From Capsulimonas corticalis (GTDB taxonomy: Bacteria; Armatimonadota; Armatimonadia; Armatimonadales; Capsulimonadaceae): 64,000 nucleotides of DNA. A program made the translations under genes and the position numbers. Position 1 is the stretch's first letter, and each line of letters opens with the position of its first letter. Positions 25,785 through 33,533 of the stretch are shown here, piece after piece. The stretch covers positions 3,720,001-3,784,000 of the forward strand of contig NZ_AP025739.1 in the NCBI RefSeq assembly GCF_003574315.2, read 5' to 3'. The notes under the pieces were generated by a model, which did no database searches, was not told where the DNA came from, and saw only the letters and a program-made list of their open reading frames with translations.

Positions 25785-25839
25785 GCGAAGACAGGCAATT
25801 GTCCCTTGGCGGAATGGAGCCGGGCAGGTATCATGTAGC

Positions 25840-27285
25840 ATGAATACCACGGAAGACAATGGCGTCCGGTCCGGGACGCTTTATGAAGAGGTCGCGGCGC
25901 GAGTGACGCGTCTCATCGATGAGGGGACGTTCCAGCCCGGCGACCGTCTTTCGTCGGTGCGCAAGCTCAGTCAGCAGCTGCGCGTGAGCATCTCCACGGT
26001 GATGGAGGCGTATCGCGTGCTGGAAGACCGGGGCTTGATCGAGGCGCGCCCGCAGTCGGGCTACTATGTGCGGCTGGCCCGGCAGGACGTTCCTGCTGAG
26101 CCGGCCGTCTCGCACCCATCCCCCATCCCCACCGCCGTTCGAATCAGCGATTTCCATGGGATGCTGATGCGCGACATTGGCGATCCCAAACTTCTGCATC
26201 TGGGCGCCGCCATTCCGAACCCCGAACTGCTGCCGATCGGAAAGCTCAGCCGGACAATCGCGGCGGTCACGCGTCGGCATGGCGTGCTGAGCGTGGCGTA
26301 CAACGGTCCGCTTGGGGCGGAGGCGCTGCGCGTCCAGATCGCGCGCCGGGCGCTGAGCGCCGGATGCACGCTGGCGCCCGATCAAATCCTCACGACATGC
26401 GGAAGCCAGGAGGCAATCAGCCTGGCCCTGCGCGCCGTTTGCAGTCCGGGCGACACGGTGGCGATTGAATCGCCGATTTACTACGGCATTCTGCAATGTA
26501 TCGAGCAGCTGGGGCTGCGCGCGCTGGAGATCCCCACATCGCCGCGCACCGGGATCAGTCTGGAGGCGCTGCGCTACGCGCTCGACGAAAACAAGGTGAG
26601 CGCCTGCGTCGTCGTCAGCAACTTCAGCAACCCGCTCGGCGGCTGCATGCCCGACGACCACAAGCGCCAGCTAGCCGAGATGCTCGCGGAGCGGGAAATC
26701 CCGCTGATTGAAGATGACATCTACGGCGACCTCGGATTCGCCGACGAGCGGCCGAAGACCTGCAAGGCGTTCGACCGCGACGGGTGGGTGATCCTGTGCT
26801 CATCCTATTCGAAGACGCTCGCCCCCGGATACCGGGTGGGGTGGGCGGCGCCGGGGCGCTTCCTCGACAAGATGACGCGCCTGAAGCTGACGAGCAGCCT
26901 CGCCTGCGCGTCCCCGACTCAGCTTGCGGTCGCGGATTTCCTCGCGAATGGCGGCTACGATCACCACTTGCGCAAGACCCGCAAAGTCTATGCGCGGCAG
27001 GTGCAGCTGATGGGGCAGGCGGTCGGCCGCGCCTTCCCCGCCGGCTCGTGCGTCACGCGCCCCGAGGGCGGCTACGTGCTCTGGGTGGAATGCCCGCCGC
27101 GCGTCGACTCCCTCAAACTATACGAATGGGCGCTGACGGCGGGTGTGACCATCGCTCCCGGACCGCTCTTTTCCGCCAAGCAAAAATACCGCAACTGCAT
27201 CCGGCTCAACGCCGCCTTCTGGTCCGACGATGTCGAGCGCGCCATCATGCGCCTGGGGCAAACGGCGGACGCCATGGGCAAATAA
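25840..27285 (+). CDS. MocR-type regulator: GntR HTH fused to PLP aminotransferase-like domain
   Basis: 481 residues. An N-terminal GntR winged helix (about 15-80, RLSSVRKLSQQLRVSISTVM) is followed by a fold-type I aminotransferase-like domain (about 115-475). The PLP lysine lies in SSYSKTLAPGYRVGW, with the Asp in LIEDDIYGDLGF and the phosphate-binding TTCGSQEAISLAL. MocR proteins sense amino compounds through PLP and regulate a divergent gene, here DUF2917. The start lies five bases downstream of a possible -10 box, with no clear Shine-Dalgarno. Confidence 0.9.
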   Translation: MNTTEDNGVRSGTLYEEVAARVTRLIDEGTFQPGDRLSSVRKLSQQLRVSISTVMEAYRVLEDRGLIEARPQSGYYVRLARQDVPAEPAVSHPSPIPTAVRISDFHGMLMRDIGDPKLLHLGAAIPNPELLPIGKLSRTIAAVTRRHGVLSVAYNGPLGAEALRVQIARRALSAGCTLAPDQILTTCGSQEAISLALRAVCSPGDTVAIESPIYYGILQCIEQLGLRALEIPTSPRTGISLEALRYALDENKVSACVVVSNFSNPLGGCMPDDHKRQLAEMLAEREIPLIEDDIYGDLGFADERPKTCKAFDRDGWVILCSSYSKTLAPGYRVGWAAPGRFLDKMTRLKLTSSLACASPTQLAVADFLANGGYDHHLRKTRKVYARQVQLMGQAVGRAFPAGSCVTRPEGGYVLWVECPPRVDSLKLYEWALTAGVTIAPGPLFSAKQKYRNCIRLNAAFWSDDVERAIMRLGQTADAMGK

Positions 27286-27339
27286 AGCGTCTCCGCACTT
27301 CAACTTCGACAGGGTTAAAAGCACAGAAGCAAAATTCTC

Positions 27340-27368
27340 TTGACATGCAATACTAGTAGTGCTATACT
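27340..27368 (+). promoter_or_regulatory. Promoter of the LacI/fructan locus with operator-like palindrome
   Basis: TTGACA 27340-27345, 17-base spacer, TATACT 27363-27368. The spacer holds GCA-AT-ACTAGT-AG-TGC, a partly symmetric sequence centred on ACTAGT, placed where a LacI-type repressor would block both boxes. Confidence 0.7.
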
Positions 27369-27466
27369 CAGTAACGCCGCCGACGCCGCGTTTGCGGGAA
27401 ATGCGAGCGTCCCGCGCTTTCCTCGGAAAACCACGAATATGCTTTATCACGCGCCATAATTCATTC

Positions 27467-28465
27467 ATGCGAATATCAATCAAAGATGTGGCGCTGCGCG
27501 CGAATGTGTCACGTGGGACCGTATCGCATGTGCTGAACGGCAATGTCGAGGCGAGAATCGCGCCGGAGACGCAGGAGCGGGTCCGGAAGGCGGCCACCGA
27601 GCTTGGATACATTCCCAACCAGATGGCGAAGTCGCTCTTTCGCGGCAAGACCCAGCTGATCGGCGTTTTGATGACCGGGATCGAAAATCCGTTCTTTACC
27701 GAGCTGCTCGGCGCCAGCGAAACGGCGATTGCGGAGGCGGGATATCGGCGGCTGGTGGACGCCTCCATTCCCTATATCGCGAAGGCGCGCCCGGAAATTC
27801 TTTCCGTGTGGCCGGTGGATGGAATTCTGATGCATGCGGCCATTGGCCGTGTTTCGGAGGGTGTTTTGGGCGCGCCGGTGTCTCATGTGCCGGTGGTATA
27901 TCTGGACTCTCCCGTTGACGCCCACCGCGACACGGTGCAGTTCGATTTGCGGCCCGGCATGGCGGCGGCGGCGGACCATCTTCTTTCCCGCGGGCACAGG
28001 CTCATCGGGATTGTCAGCCCTTACGATCCGTTCGATCTTTTTATGAAGCAGCGGCATCAGGCGCTGAACGCCGCCGCACAGGAACTGGGCGCGCGGATCG
28101 TCTCGCTGAAGCTGGATGAGAACAGCCGGCGCGGCGCGTTAAATCTTGGCCTGCGGATCGCGGCCATGCCTTCGTCCGAGCGCCCGACGGCGCTGCTGTG
28201 CCACAACGATCACCTCGCCATCGGGGTTTATCATGGAGTGCGCCGCGCCGGGCTGCGCGTGCCCGAGGAGATCGCGATCGTGGGGGTGGATGGGATCGAA
28301 GAGGCGGATTGCCTGGATAAGCCGCTGTCGACGATTAAAACCCCGGTCGAGGAGCTCTGCCGGATTGCGGTGACCATGCTTCGCGAGCGGATCGAAGGCG
28401 CCGTGGACTGTCCGCCACGCCATAGGACCGTGGCGAGTGTTTTTCAGCCGAAGGGAACGACGTAA
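27467..28465 (+). CDS. LacI family transcriptional regulator
   Basis: 332 residues. The LacI HTH is at the very N-terminus (ISIKDVALRANVSRGTVSHV, residues 3-22), followed by the hinge helix and a periplasmic-binding-protein-like sensor domain (about 60-330). The ATG at 27467 was chosen because the HTH starts there; upstream in-frame codons overlap the promoter. It heads a locus with a sugar porter and two GH32 enzymes, so it most likely represses sucrose or fructan use and itself. The leader of about 92 bases has no obvious structure. Confidence 0.9.
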   Translation: MRISIKDVALRANVSRGTVSHVLNGNVEARIAPETQERVRKAATELGYIPNQMAKSLFRGKTQLIGVLMTGIENPFFTELLGASETAIAEAGYRRLVDASIPYIAKARPEILSVWPVDGILMHAAIGRVSEGVLGAPVSHVPVVYLDSPVDAHRDTVQFDLRPGMAAAADHLLSRGHRLIGIVSPYDPFDLFMKQRHQALNAAAQELGARIVSLKLDENSRRGALNLGLRIAAMPSSERPTALLCHNDHLAIGVYHGVRRAGLRVPEEIAIVGVDGIEEADCLDKPLSTIKTPVEELCRIAVTMLRERIEGAVDCPPRHRTVASVFQPKGTT

Positions 28466-28559
28466 GGATTCGGTTGTGCAAAATGTAAATGCGCCTATTG
28501 CAATCTTGATCCGCAAATATGGACGGACGGATGGTAGAAAATAAAGAGGAATACACGGT

Positions 28560-29957
28560 ATGCTGGTGAATGAACAGGGGCGGGACATGGGCGTCGCGTC
28601 TTCGGGCGCAGGCCAGGAAAACTCCAAAATCAATGGCGTGGTGATTGGCGCGGCGATCGTCGCCGCGCTCGGCGGCCTGCTCTTCGGTTTCGATACGGCG
28701 GTCATCTCCGGCGCCACGGATTGGCTGACCCGAGTGTATTCGCTTTCGACGGGCATGCTGGGGTTTACGGTGTCCAGCGCGCTCATCGGCACGCTGCTTG
28801 GGTCGATCGGAGTTGGCAAGCCGGCGGATAAGTTCGGGCGGCGCGAGATCCTCTTCCTGCTCGCCGTGATGTACTTCGTGACGGCGATCGGCTGCGCGCT
28901 CGCCACGAATCTCTGGGTCTTTATCGCGTTCCGGTTTTTGGGAGGGCTTGCGGTCGGCGGCGCATCGGTGGTGTCGCCTATGTACATTGCCGAGATCTCG
29001 CCGGCGAAATTTCGGGGACGGCTGGTCGCGGTCACGCAGTTCAATATCGTCTTTGGGATCCTGCTCGCGTATCTCTCAAATTATGTGATCAGCAGCCTCA
29101 GCCTTGGGGAAGTCCAATATCGCTGGATGTTCGGCGTGCAGGCCGTACCCGCGCTGGCGTTCTTCGCGCTGCTCTTCACGACCCCGCAAAGCCCGCGCTG
29201 GCTGATCGCCAAGGGCCGCGTCGATGAGGGCCGCGACGTGCTGCTGCGCTGCGGGACGAACGCCGGCAATGTCGACGCTCTTGTGACGGAAATCCAGGAG
29301 TCGCTGGATATCGAGCATCATTCGGTCGCCGAGCCGTTTTTCACGCGCAAATACGCCAAACCGATCCTGCTGGCGGTGGCGATCGCGATGTTCAACCAGC
29401 TTTCGGGGATCAACGCCCTGATCTATTACACGGCGCAGATCTTCAAGATGGCGGGCGCGGGAACGCAGTCGGCGTATTTGCAGTCGGTGATTGTCGGCGT
29501 GGTAAATTTAGTCTTTACGATGGCGGCGATGACCGTGATCGACAAGATCGGGCGGCGCAAGCTGATGCTGGTCGGCTCCGTCGGGTACATCGTCAGCCTC
29601 AGCGCGGCCGCTTACTTCTTCTACACCCATACCGGCGGACTGCTGGTGCTCGCAAGCCTGCTCGTCTTTATCGCCGCCCACGCCTTTGGTCAGGGCGCGG
29701 TCATCTGGGTCTTCATCAGCGAGATCTTTCCCAACCGTGTCCGATCGCAAGGGCAGGCGCTGGGCAGCTTCACGCACTGGGTCATGGCCGCCGCGATCTC
29801 ATGGACATTCCCGATCATCGCGGCCTACGCCGGCTGGATGACCTTCGCCTTCTACGCGCTGTGCAGCGTCGGCCAGCTCGTCTGGGTGCTGACGCAAATG
29901 CCGGAGACGAAGGGCGTGTCGCTGGAGAAAATCCAGCAGCAATTAGGGATTGAGTAA
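28560..29957 (+). CDS. MFS sugar porter (major facilitator, sugar/H+ symporter type)
   Basis: 465 residues with twelve predicted hydrophobic segments. Sugar-porter signatures are present: GGLLFGFDTAVISGA in the first helix, GKPADKFGRREILF between helices 2 and 3, RFLGGLAVGGASVVSPMYIA, PQSPRWLIAKGR in the central loop, QLSGINALIYY in helix 7 and the C-terminal PETKGVSLE. AGAGGA precedes the ATG. It sits between the LacI regulator and two GH32 genes and probably imports sucrose, fructo-oligosaccharide or fructose. Exact substrate cannot be read from sequence. Confidence 0.9.
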   Translation: MLVNEQGRDMGVASSGAGQENSKINGVVIGAAIVAALGGLLFGFDTAVISGATDWLTRVYSLSTGMLGFTVSSALIGTLLGSIGVGKPADKFGRREILFLLAVMYFVTAIGCALATNLWVFIAFRFLGGLAVGGASVVSPMYIAEISPAKFRGRLVAVTQFNIVFGILLAYLSNYVISSLSLGEVQYRWMFGVQAVPALAFFALLFTTPQSPRWLIAKGRVDEGRDVLLRCGTNAGNVDALVTEIQESLDIEHHSVAEPFFTRKYAKPILLAVAIAMFNQLSGINALIYYTAQIFKMAGAGTQSAYLQSVIVGVVNLVFTMAAMTVIDKIGRRKLMLVGSVGYIVSLSAAAYFFYTHTGGLLVLASLLVFIAAHAFGQGAVIWVFISEIFPNRVRSQGQALGSFTHWVMAAAISWTFPIIAAYAGWMTFAFYALCSVGQLVWVLTQMPETKGVSLEKIQQQLGIE

Positions 29958-29971
29958 AAGCTAGGAAATCT

Positions 29972-31378
29972 ATGACGATCGATGGGCATCACAATCGGGC
30001 GGCCGGGGAGGAGACGCTCTATCATGAGAGCGGCCGGCCGCAGTTTCACTTTACGGCGCGGCGCCACTGGCTGAACGATCCGAATGGCCTTGTCTACTTC
30101 GCGGGCGAGTACCATCTGTTCTTTCAGCATAATCCCAGCGGCAATAACTGGGGCAATATGACCTGGGGACACGCCGTGAGCGCGGATCTGGTGTCGTGGA
30201 GGCAGCTCGACGACGCGATCGCGCCGGACCGACTGGGTACGATTTATTCGGGATCCGCCGTGGTCGATTATGACAACACATCGGGGTTTGGCGACGGTTC
30301 GGAGCCGCCGATCATCGCCATGTACACCGCCGCCGGCGGCTCGTCGCCGGAATCCGAGGGGCAGCCGTTCACCCAGTGCCTTGCATACAGCAATGACCGG
30401 GGGCGCACCTGGATAAAGTACGCGCAAAATCCCGTCCTGCCGCACGTCGTCGGCGAGAACCGAGATCCCAAGGTCATCTGGTATGCGCCCGGTCAATTCT
30501 GGGTGATGGCGCTGTTTCTGGATGTCGGGAACTTCGCGCTTTTCACATCGCCGAATCTCAAGCGCTGGACGCGGATCCAGACCATCGGCTTGCCGGCCTC
30601 CAGCGAGTGCCCGGACTTTTTTCCGATGACCGTGGAGGGATCGCCGGCCGATGAGCGCTGGATTATCGCCGCCGCCAACGGGCATTATCTGGTCGGGCGT
30701 TTCGATGGTCGCGAGCTCACGGATATCCTCGGTCCATATGTGATGGACTTCGGGGCGAACTTTTACGCCGCGCAGACCTTCAGCGACATCCCGCCCGCCG
30801 ACGGCCGGCGGATCCAGATGGCCTGGATGGCGGGCGGCGTTTATCCCGGAATGCCGTTCAATCAGCAGATGAGCTTCCCGACCGTGATGACCCTGCACGA
30901 AACCTCCGACGGCCCCAGGATCTTCCGCAATCCCGTCGCCGAAATCGAGACGCTCGTCGCCGGCGTTCGTGAATGGCGCGATCTTACGGTCGCTCCGGGC
31001 GAGAATCCCATGGACGAGATCACGTCGGATCTTCTCGACATCAATGCGGAGATTCTGTCGGGGCCCGAAGCCGTCTTTGGATTTCGGATCGGCGGCGTGG
31101 AAATCCGTTACTCCGGCGCGGACCGCACTCTCTCGTGCCTGGGACGCTCCGCGCGCCGGGAAAGCAGCGGCGGCGCCTTGCCAATACGGATTTTAGCGGA
31201 TCGCACGTCGATCGAAATCTTTGCCGACGGCGGCCGCACGGTGCTCTCATTCTGCATCACGCCATCGGATCCCCGGCCGCCGCTGGAGTTCTTTGCCGAA
31301 GGCGATCCCGTCCGCGTTTCTTCACTGAAAGTTCGGACACTGCGTTCTTCGTGGCCCAATTCGCCCATCCACTCTTGA
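29972..31378 (+). CDS. GH32 glycoside hydrolase, cytoplasmic (sucrose/fructan hydrolase)
   Basis: 468 residues of GH32. The nucleophile Asp lies in HWLNDPNGLVYF (about residue 34), the transition-state-stabilising Asp in ENRDPKVIWY, and the acid/base Glu in SSECPDFF. The C-terminal beta-sandwich is shorter than in secreted levanases. No signal peptide is present, so it acts inside the cell on imported sugar. It lies 14 bases after the porter and is preceded by AGGAAA, so the genes are co-transcribed. Retaining beta-fructosidase chemistry is known for the family; sucrose versus inulin-type oligosaccharide is undecided. Confidence 0.9.
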   Translation: MTIDGHHNRAAGEETLYHESGRPQFHFTARRHWLNDPNGLVYFAGEYHLFFQHNPSGNNWGNMTWGHAVSADLVSWRQLDDAIAPDRLGTIYSGSAVVDYDNTSGFGDGSEPPIIAMYTAAGGSSPESEGQPFTQCLAYSNDRGRTWIKYAQNPVLPHVVGENRDPKVIWYAPGQFWVMALFLDVGNFALFTSPNLKRWTRIQTIGLPASSECPDFFPMTVEGSPADERWIIAAANGHYLVGRFDGRELTDILGPYVMDFGANFYAAQTFSDIPPADGRRIQMAWMAGGVYPGMPFNQQMSFPTVMTLHETSDGPRIFRNPVAEIETLVAGVREWRDLTVAPGENPMDEITSDLLDINAEILSGPEAVFGFRIGGVEIRYSGADRTLSCLGRSARRESSGGALPIRILADRTSIEIFADGGRTVLSFCITPSDPRPPLEFFAEGDPVRVSSLKVRTLRSSWPNSPIHS

Positions 31379-31395
31379 GTCAGAAAGCCCCGTCC

Positions 31396-33429
31396 ATGAT
31401 CTTCATTGCTTCGCCCTCGTCCTCACGCCATCGAGTGTTGGGACGCCGGGTGCTTCTCGTGTCTTCGTTCATCGGCGTTCTGATTTCCGCAAACACCAGC
31501 TGCGCGGCGCTTGCCGCGAGACTGCCCCGTTCCGTCGCCTCTGTCAAAGCGCATACGCCCGGGAATAAGGACGACATCACCATCGCCGATTTCGAAGGAG
31601 CGCGCTACCCGGACGGCTGGACGACCACGGGAACCGCATTCGGCCTCGGTCCTGCGCACGGCGCGATCGGCGGCCAGCAGGCGGTGACCGGTTTCGTCGG
31701 GCAGGGGTTGGTGAATAGTTACTTTGGCGCCGCCGACGGCGCCACCGGAACTCTCACCTCGCCGCCGTTCGTCATCGGGCGGAAATACTTGTCATTTCTC
31801 ATCGGCGGCGGGCGTCATCCCGCGCAGACTCGGATTGATTTGCTGGTAAACGGCGTTTCCCAGCGAACGGCGACGGGCGGCGATAGCGAGCAGCTCGCGC
31901 GGATGCAGTGGGACGTCGGGGATCTCAAGGGCAAGACGGCGCAGATCCAGATCACGGACAGCGCCACGGGACAATGGGGGCATATCAACATCGACGCCAT
32001 CACACTTACCGACCACAAACTGCCGGATGAACGCACGCGCCTTTTGGCCTCGGCCATGGAAGCGATCCGCGCCGCCGTTCCTACAGCCGAAGCGGACGCG
32101 CGCCGTCCGGCCTACCACTTTCACGCGCCCGCTCAGTGGATGAACGATCCCAACGGTCCCATCTACGACAAAGGCTGGCATCACATCTTCTACCAGTTTA
32201 ACCCGTACGGCGCGAAATGGGGCAATATGCACTGGGGCCACGCGCGCAGCAAGGACATGGTGAACTGGGAGCAGATGTCGGCGGCGCTTTGGCCGTCCAA
32301 AAGCGCGGGCGAAGACCATGTCTACTCGGGTTCCGTATTCCCGCGCGCCGACGGAACCCCCATGGCCTTCTACACGAGCATCGGCGACCGCGAGCCGGAG
32401 CAGTGGGGCGCCGTCGCCGCCTCGGGGGATCTGGCGACATGGCGCAAATCCGCCGAAAACCCTCTGGTGTCCGGCGTGACCAACGGCGCCGACAAGATCG
32501 CGGAGTGGCGCGATCCGTTCCTCTTCTCCGAGAACGGGGCAACCTACATGGTTACCGGCGGCGGGCTGAACGGCCGGGGCGTTGTCTTGATGTACCAGGC
32601 CATCAATCCCAATCTGACGTCATGGCAGTATCTTGGTCCGATCTTCCACCATCCCGACGCAGCCATCTCCAATATCGAATGCCCGAATATCGCCCGCCTC
32701 GACGGCAAATGGCTGCTGCTGACATCGACGTATGGCAAGGTCGAATCGTTTGTGGGCCAGCTGGATCTCAAGACGCATCTGTTCACCACGGAGAAACGCG
32801 GCGTGCTCGCAGACGGCTCCTACGCCAGCCAATTGACGCATGACGCCGCCGGTGATCTCATCTACTATGGCTGGATGCATACGGAGCAGGGCTCGGGCTG
32901 GAACGGCTATCTGACCCTGCCGAGCACCCTTCGCATTGCGCCCGACGGAACGGTGATCCGCAAGCCGATCGCCAAGTTTGAAAGCCTGCGCGGCAAGCAC
33001 ATCCATCTCGCCGACCACTCTCTCGCGAGCGCCCTGGACCTCACCGGGCAGCTTTCGGGCAAGTCTCTGGAACTGATTGCCGATATCGATCCCGGAACCG
33101 CGACAAGCGTCACCATTCACCTGCGCCCCGGCTCGGCGGCGGACATCCATTACGACGCCGCGTCGCGCGCGCTCACCATTCCCCATCGCGATCCAGTGAC
33201 GCTGCCAGCAGACTCCGACCTGAAATTGCGGATCTTCGTGGACAACGGCGCGCTCGATGTCTACGCCGCCGACGGCGCCGTCACGCTGGCCGCGTTTCTC
33301 GACGAACCGCTGACGCCCGACGCCGGCGTGCGGATTACCTCCGACGGCGGCGCGGCGACCGTCAAGAATCTGGATGCTTATGAGATGAAGCCGGCGGTGA
33401 TCGACGATCGGGTGTTTGGGGGACGGTAG
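31396..33429 (+). CDS. Secreted GH32 levanase/inulinase-like enzyme
   Basis: 677 residues. The signal peptide is at about 1-40 (VLLVSSFIGVLISANTSCAA). An N-terminal beta-sandwich of the DUF4980/levanase type (about 55-225) comes before the GH32 catalytic domain. There the nucleophile Asp is in QWMNDPNGPIY, RDP is in EWRDPFLFS and the Glu is in SNIECPNIA. A C-terminal beta-sandwich completes it. It follows the cytoplasmic GH32 by 17 bases. The pair suggests outside cleavage of a fructan such as levan or inulin, import by the porter and inside hydrolysis. The start is the first ATG after the previous stop; the Shine-Dalgarno is weak. Confidence 0.9.
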   Translation: MIFIASPSSSRHRVLGRRVLLVSSFIGVLISANTSCAALAARLPRSVASVKAHTPGNKDDITIADFEGARYPDGWTTTGTAFGLGPAHGAIGGQQAVTGFVGQGLVNSYFGAADGATGTLTSPPFVIGRKYLSFLIGGGRHPAQTRIDLLVNGVSQRTATGGDSEQLARMQWDVGDLKGKTAQIQITDSATGQWGHINIDAITLTDHKLPDERTRLLASAMEAIRAAVPTAEADARRPAYHFHAPAQWMNDPNGPIYDKGWHHIFYQFNPYGAKWGNMHWGHARSKDMVNWEQMSAALWPSKSAGEDHVYSGSVFPRADGTPMAFYTSIGDREPEQWGAVAASGDLATWRKSAENPLVSGVTNGADKIAEWRDPFLFSENGATYMVTGGGLNGRGVVLMYQAINPNLTSWQYLGPIFHHPDAAISNIECPNIARLDGKWLLLTSTYGKVESFVGQLDLKTHLFTTEKRGVLADGSYASQLTHDAAGDLIYYGWMHTEQGSGWNGYLTLPSTLRIAPDGTVIRKPIAKFESLRGKHIHLADHSLASALDLTGQLSGKSLELIADIDPGTATSVTIHLRPGSAADIHYDAASRALTIPHRDPVTLPADSDLKLRIFVDNGALDVYAADGAVTLAAFLDEPLTPDAGVRITSDGGAATVKNLDAYEMKPAVIDDRVFGGR

Positions 33430-33430
33430 G

Positions 33431-33532
33431 CCCTATTCCCCCAACTCGCTTAGGCTCGTCTTCCCCCTTTTTCCGCCCGAAAGGCCTTGCTGGGAAAAAG
33501 GGGAAAACGCGATAAAGCGCGGGGGAATAGGG
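33431..33532. repeat. Intergenic inverted repeat family B, full copy
   Basis: Ends CCCTATTCCCCC (33431-33442) and GGGGGAATAGGG (33521-33532) are exact inverted copies. An inner pair TTCCCCCTTTTTCC and GGGAAAAAGGGGAA folds too. It spans the entire gap between the convergent stops of the secreted GH32 and DUF5682 genes. A solo end occurs at 2916-2933. Confidence 0.85.
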
Positions 33533-33533
33533 A

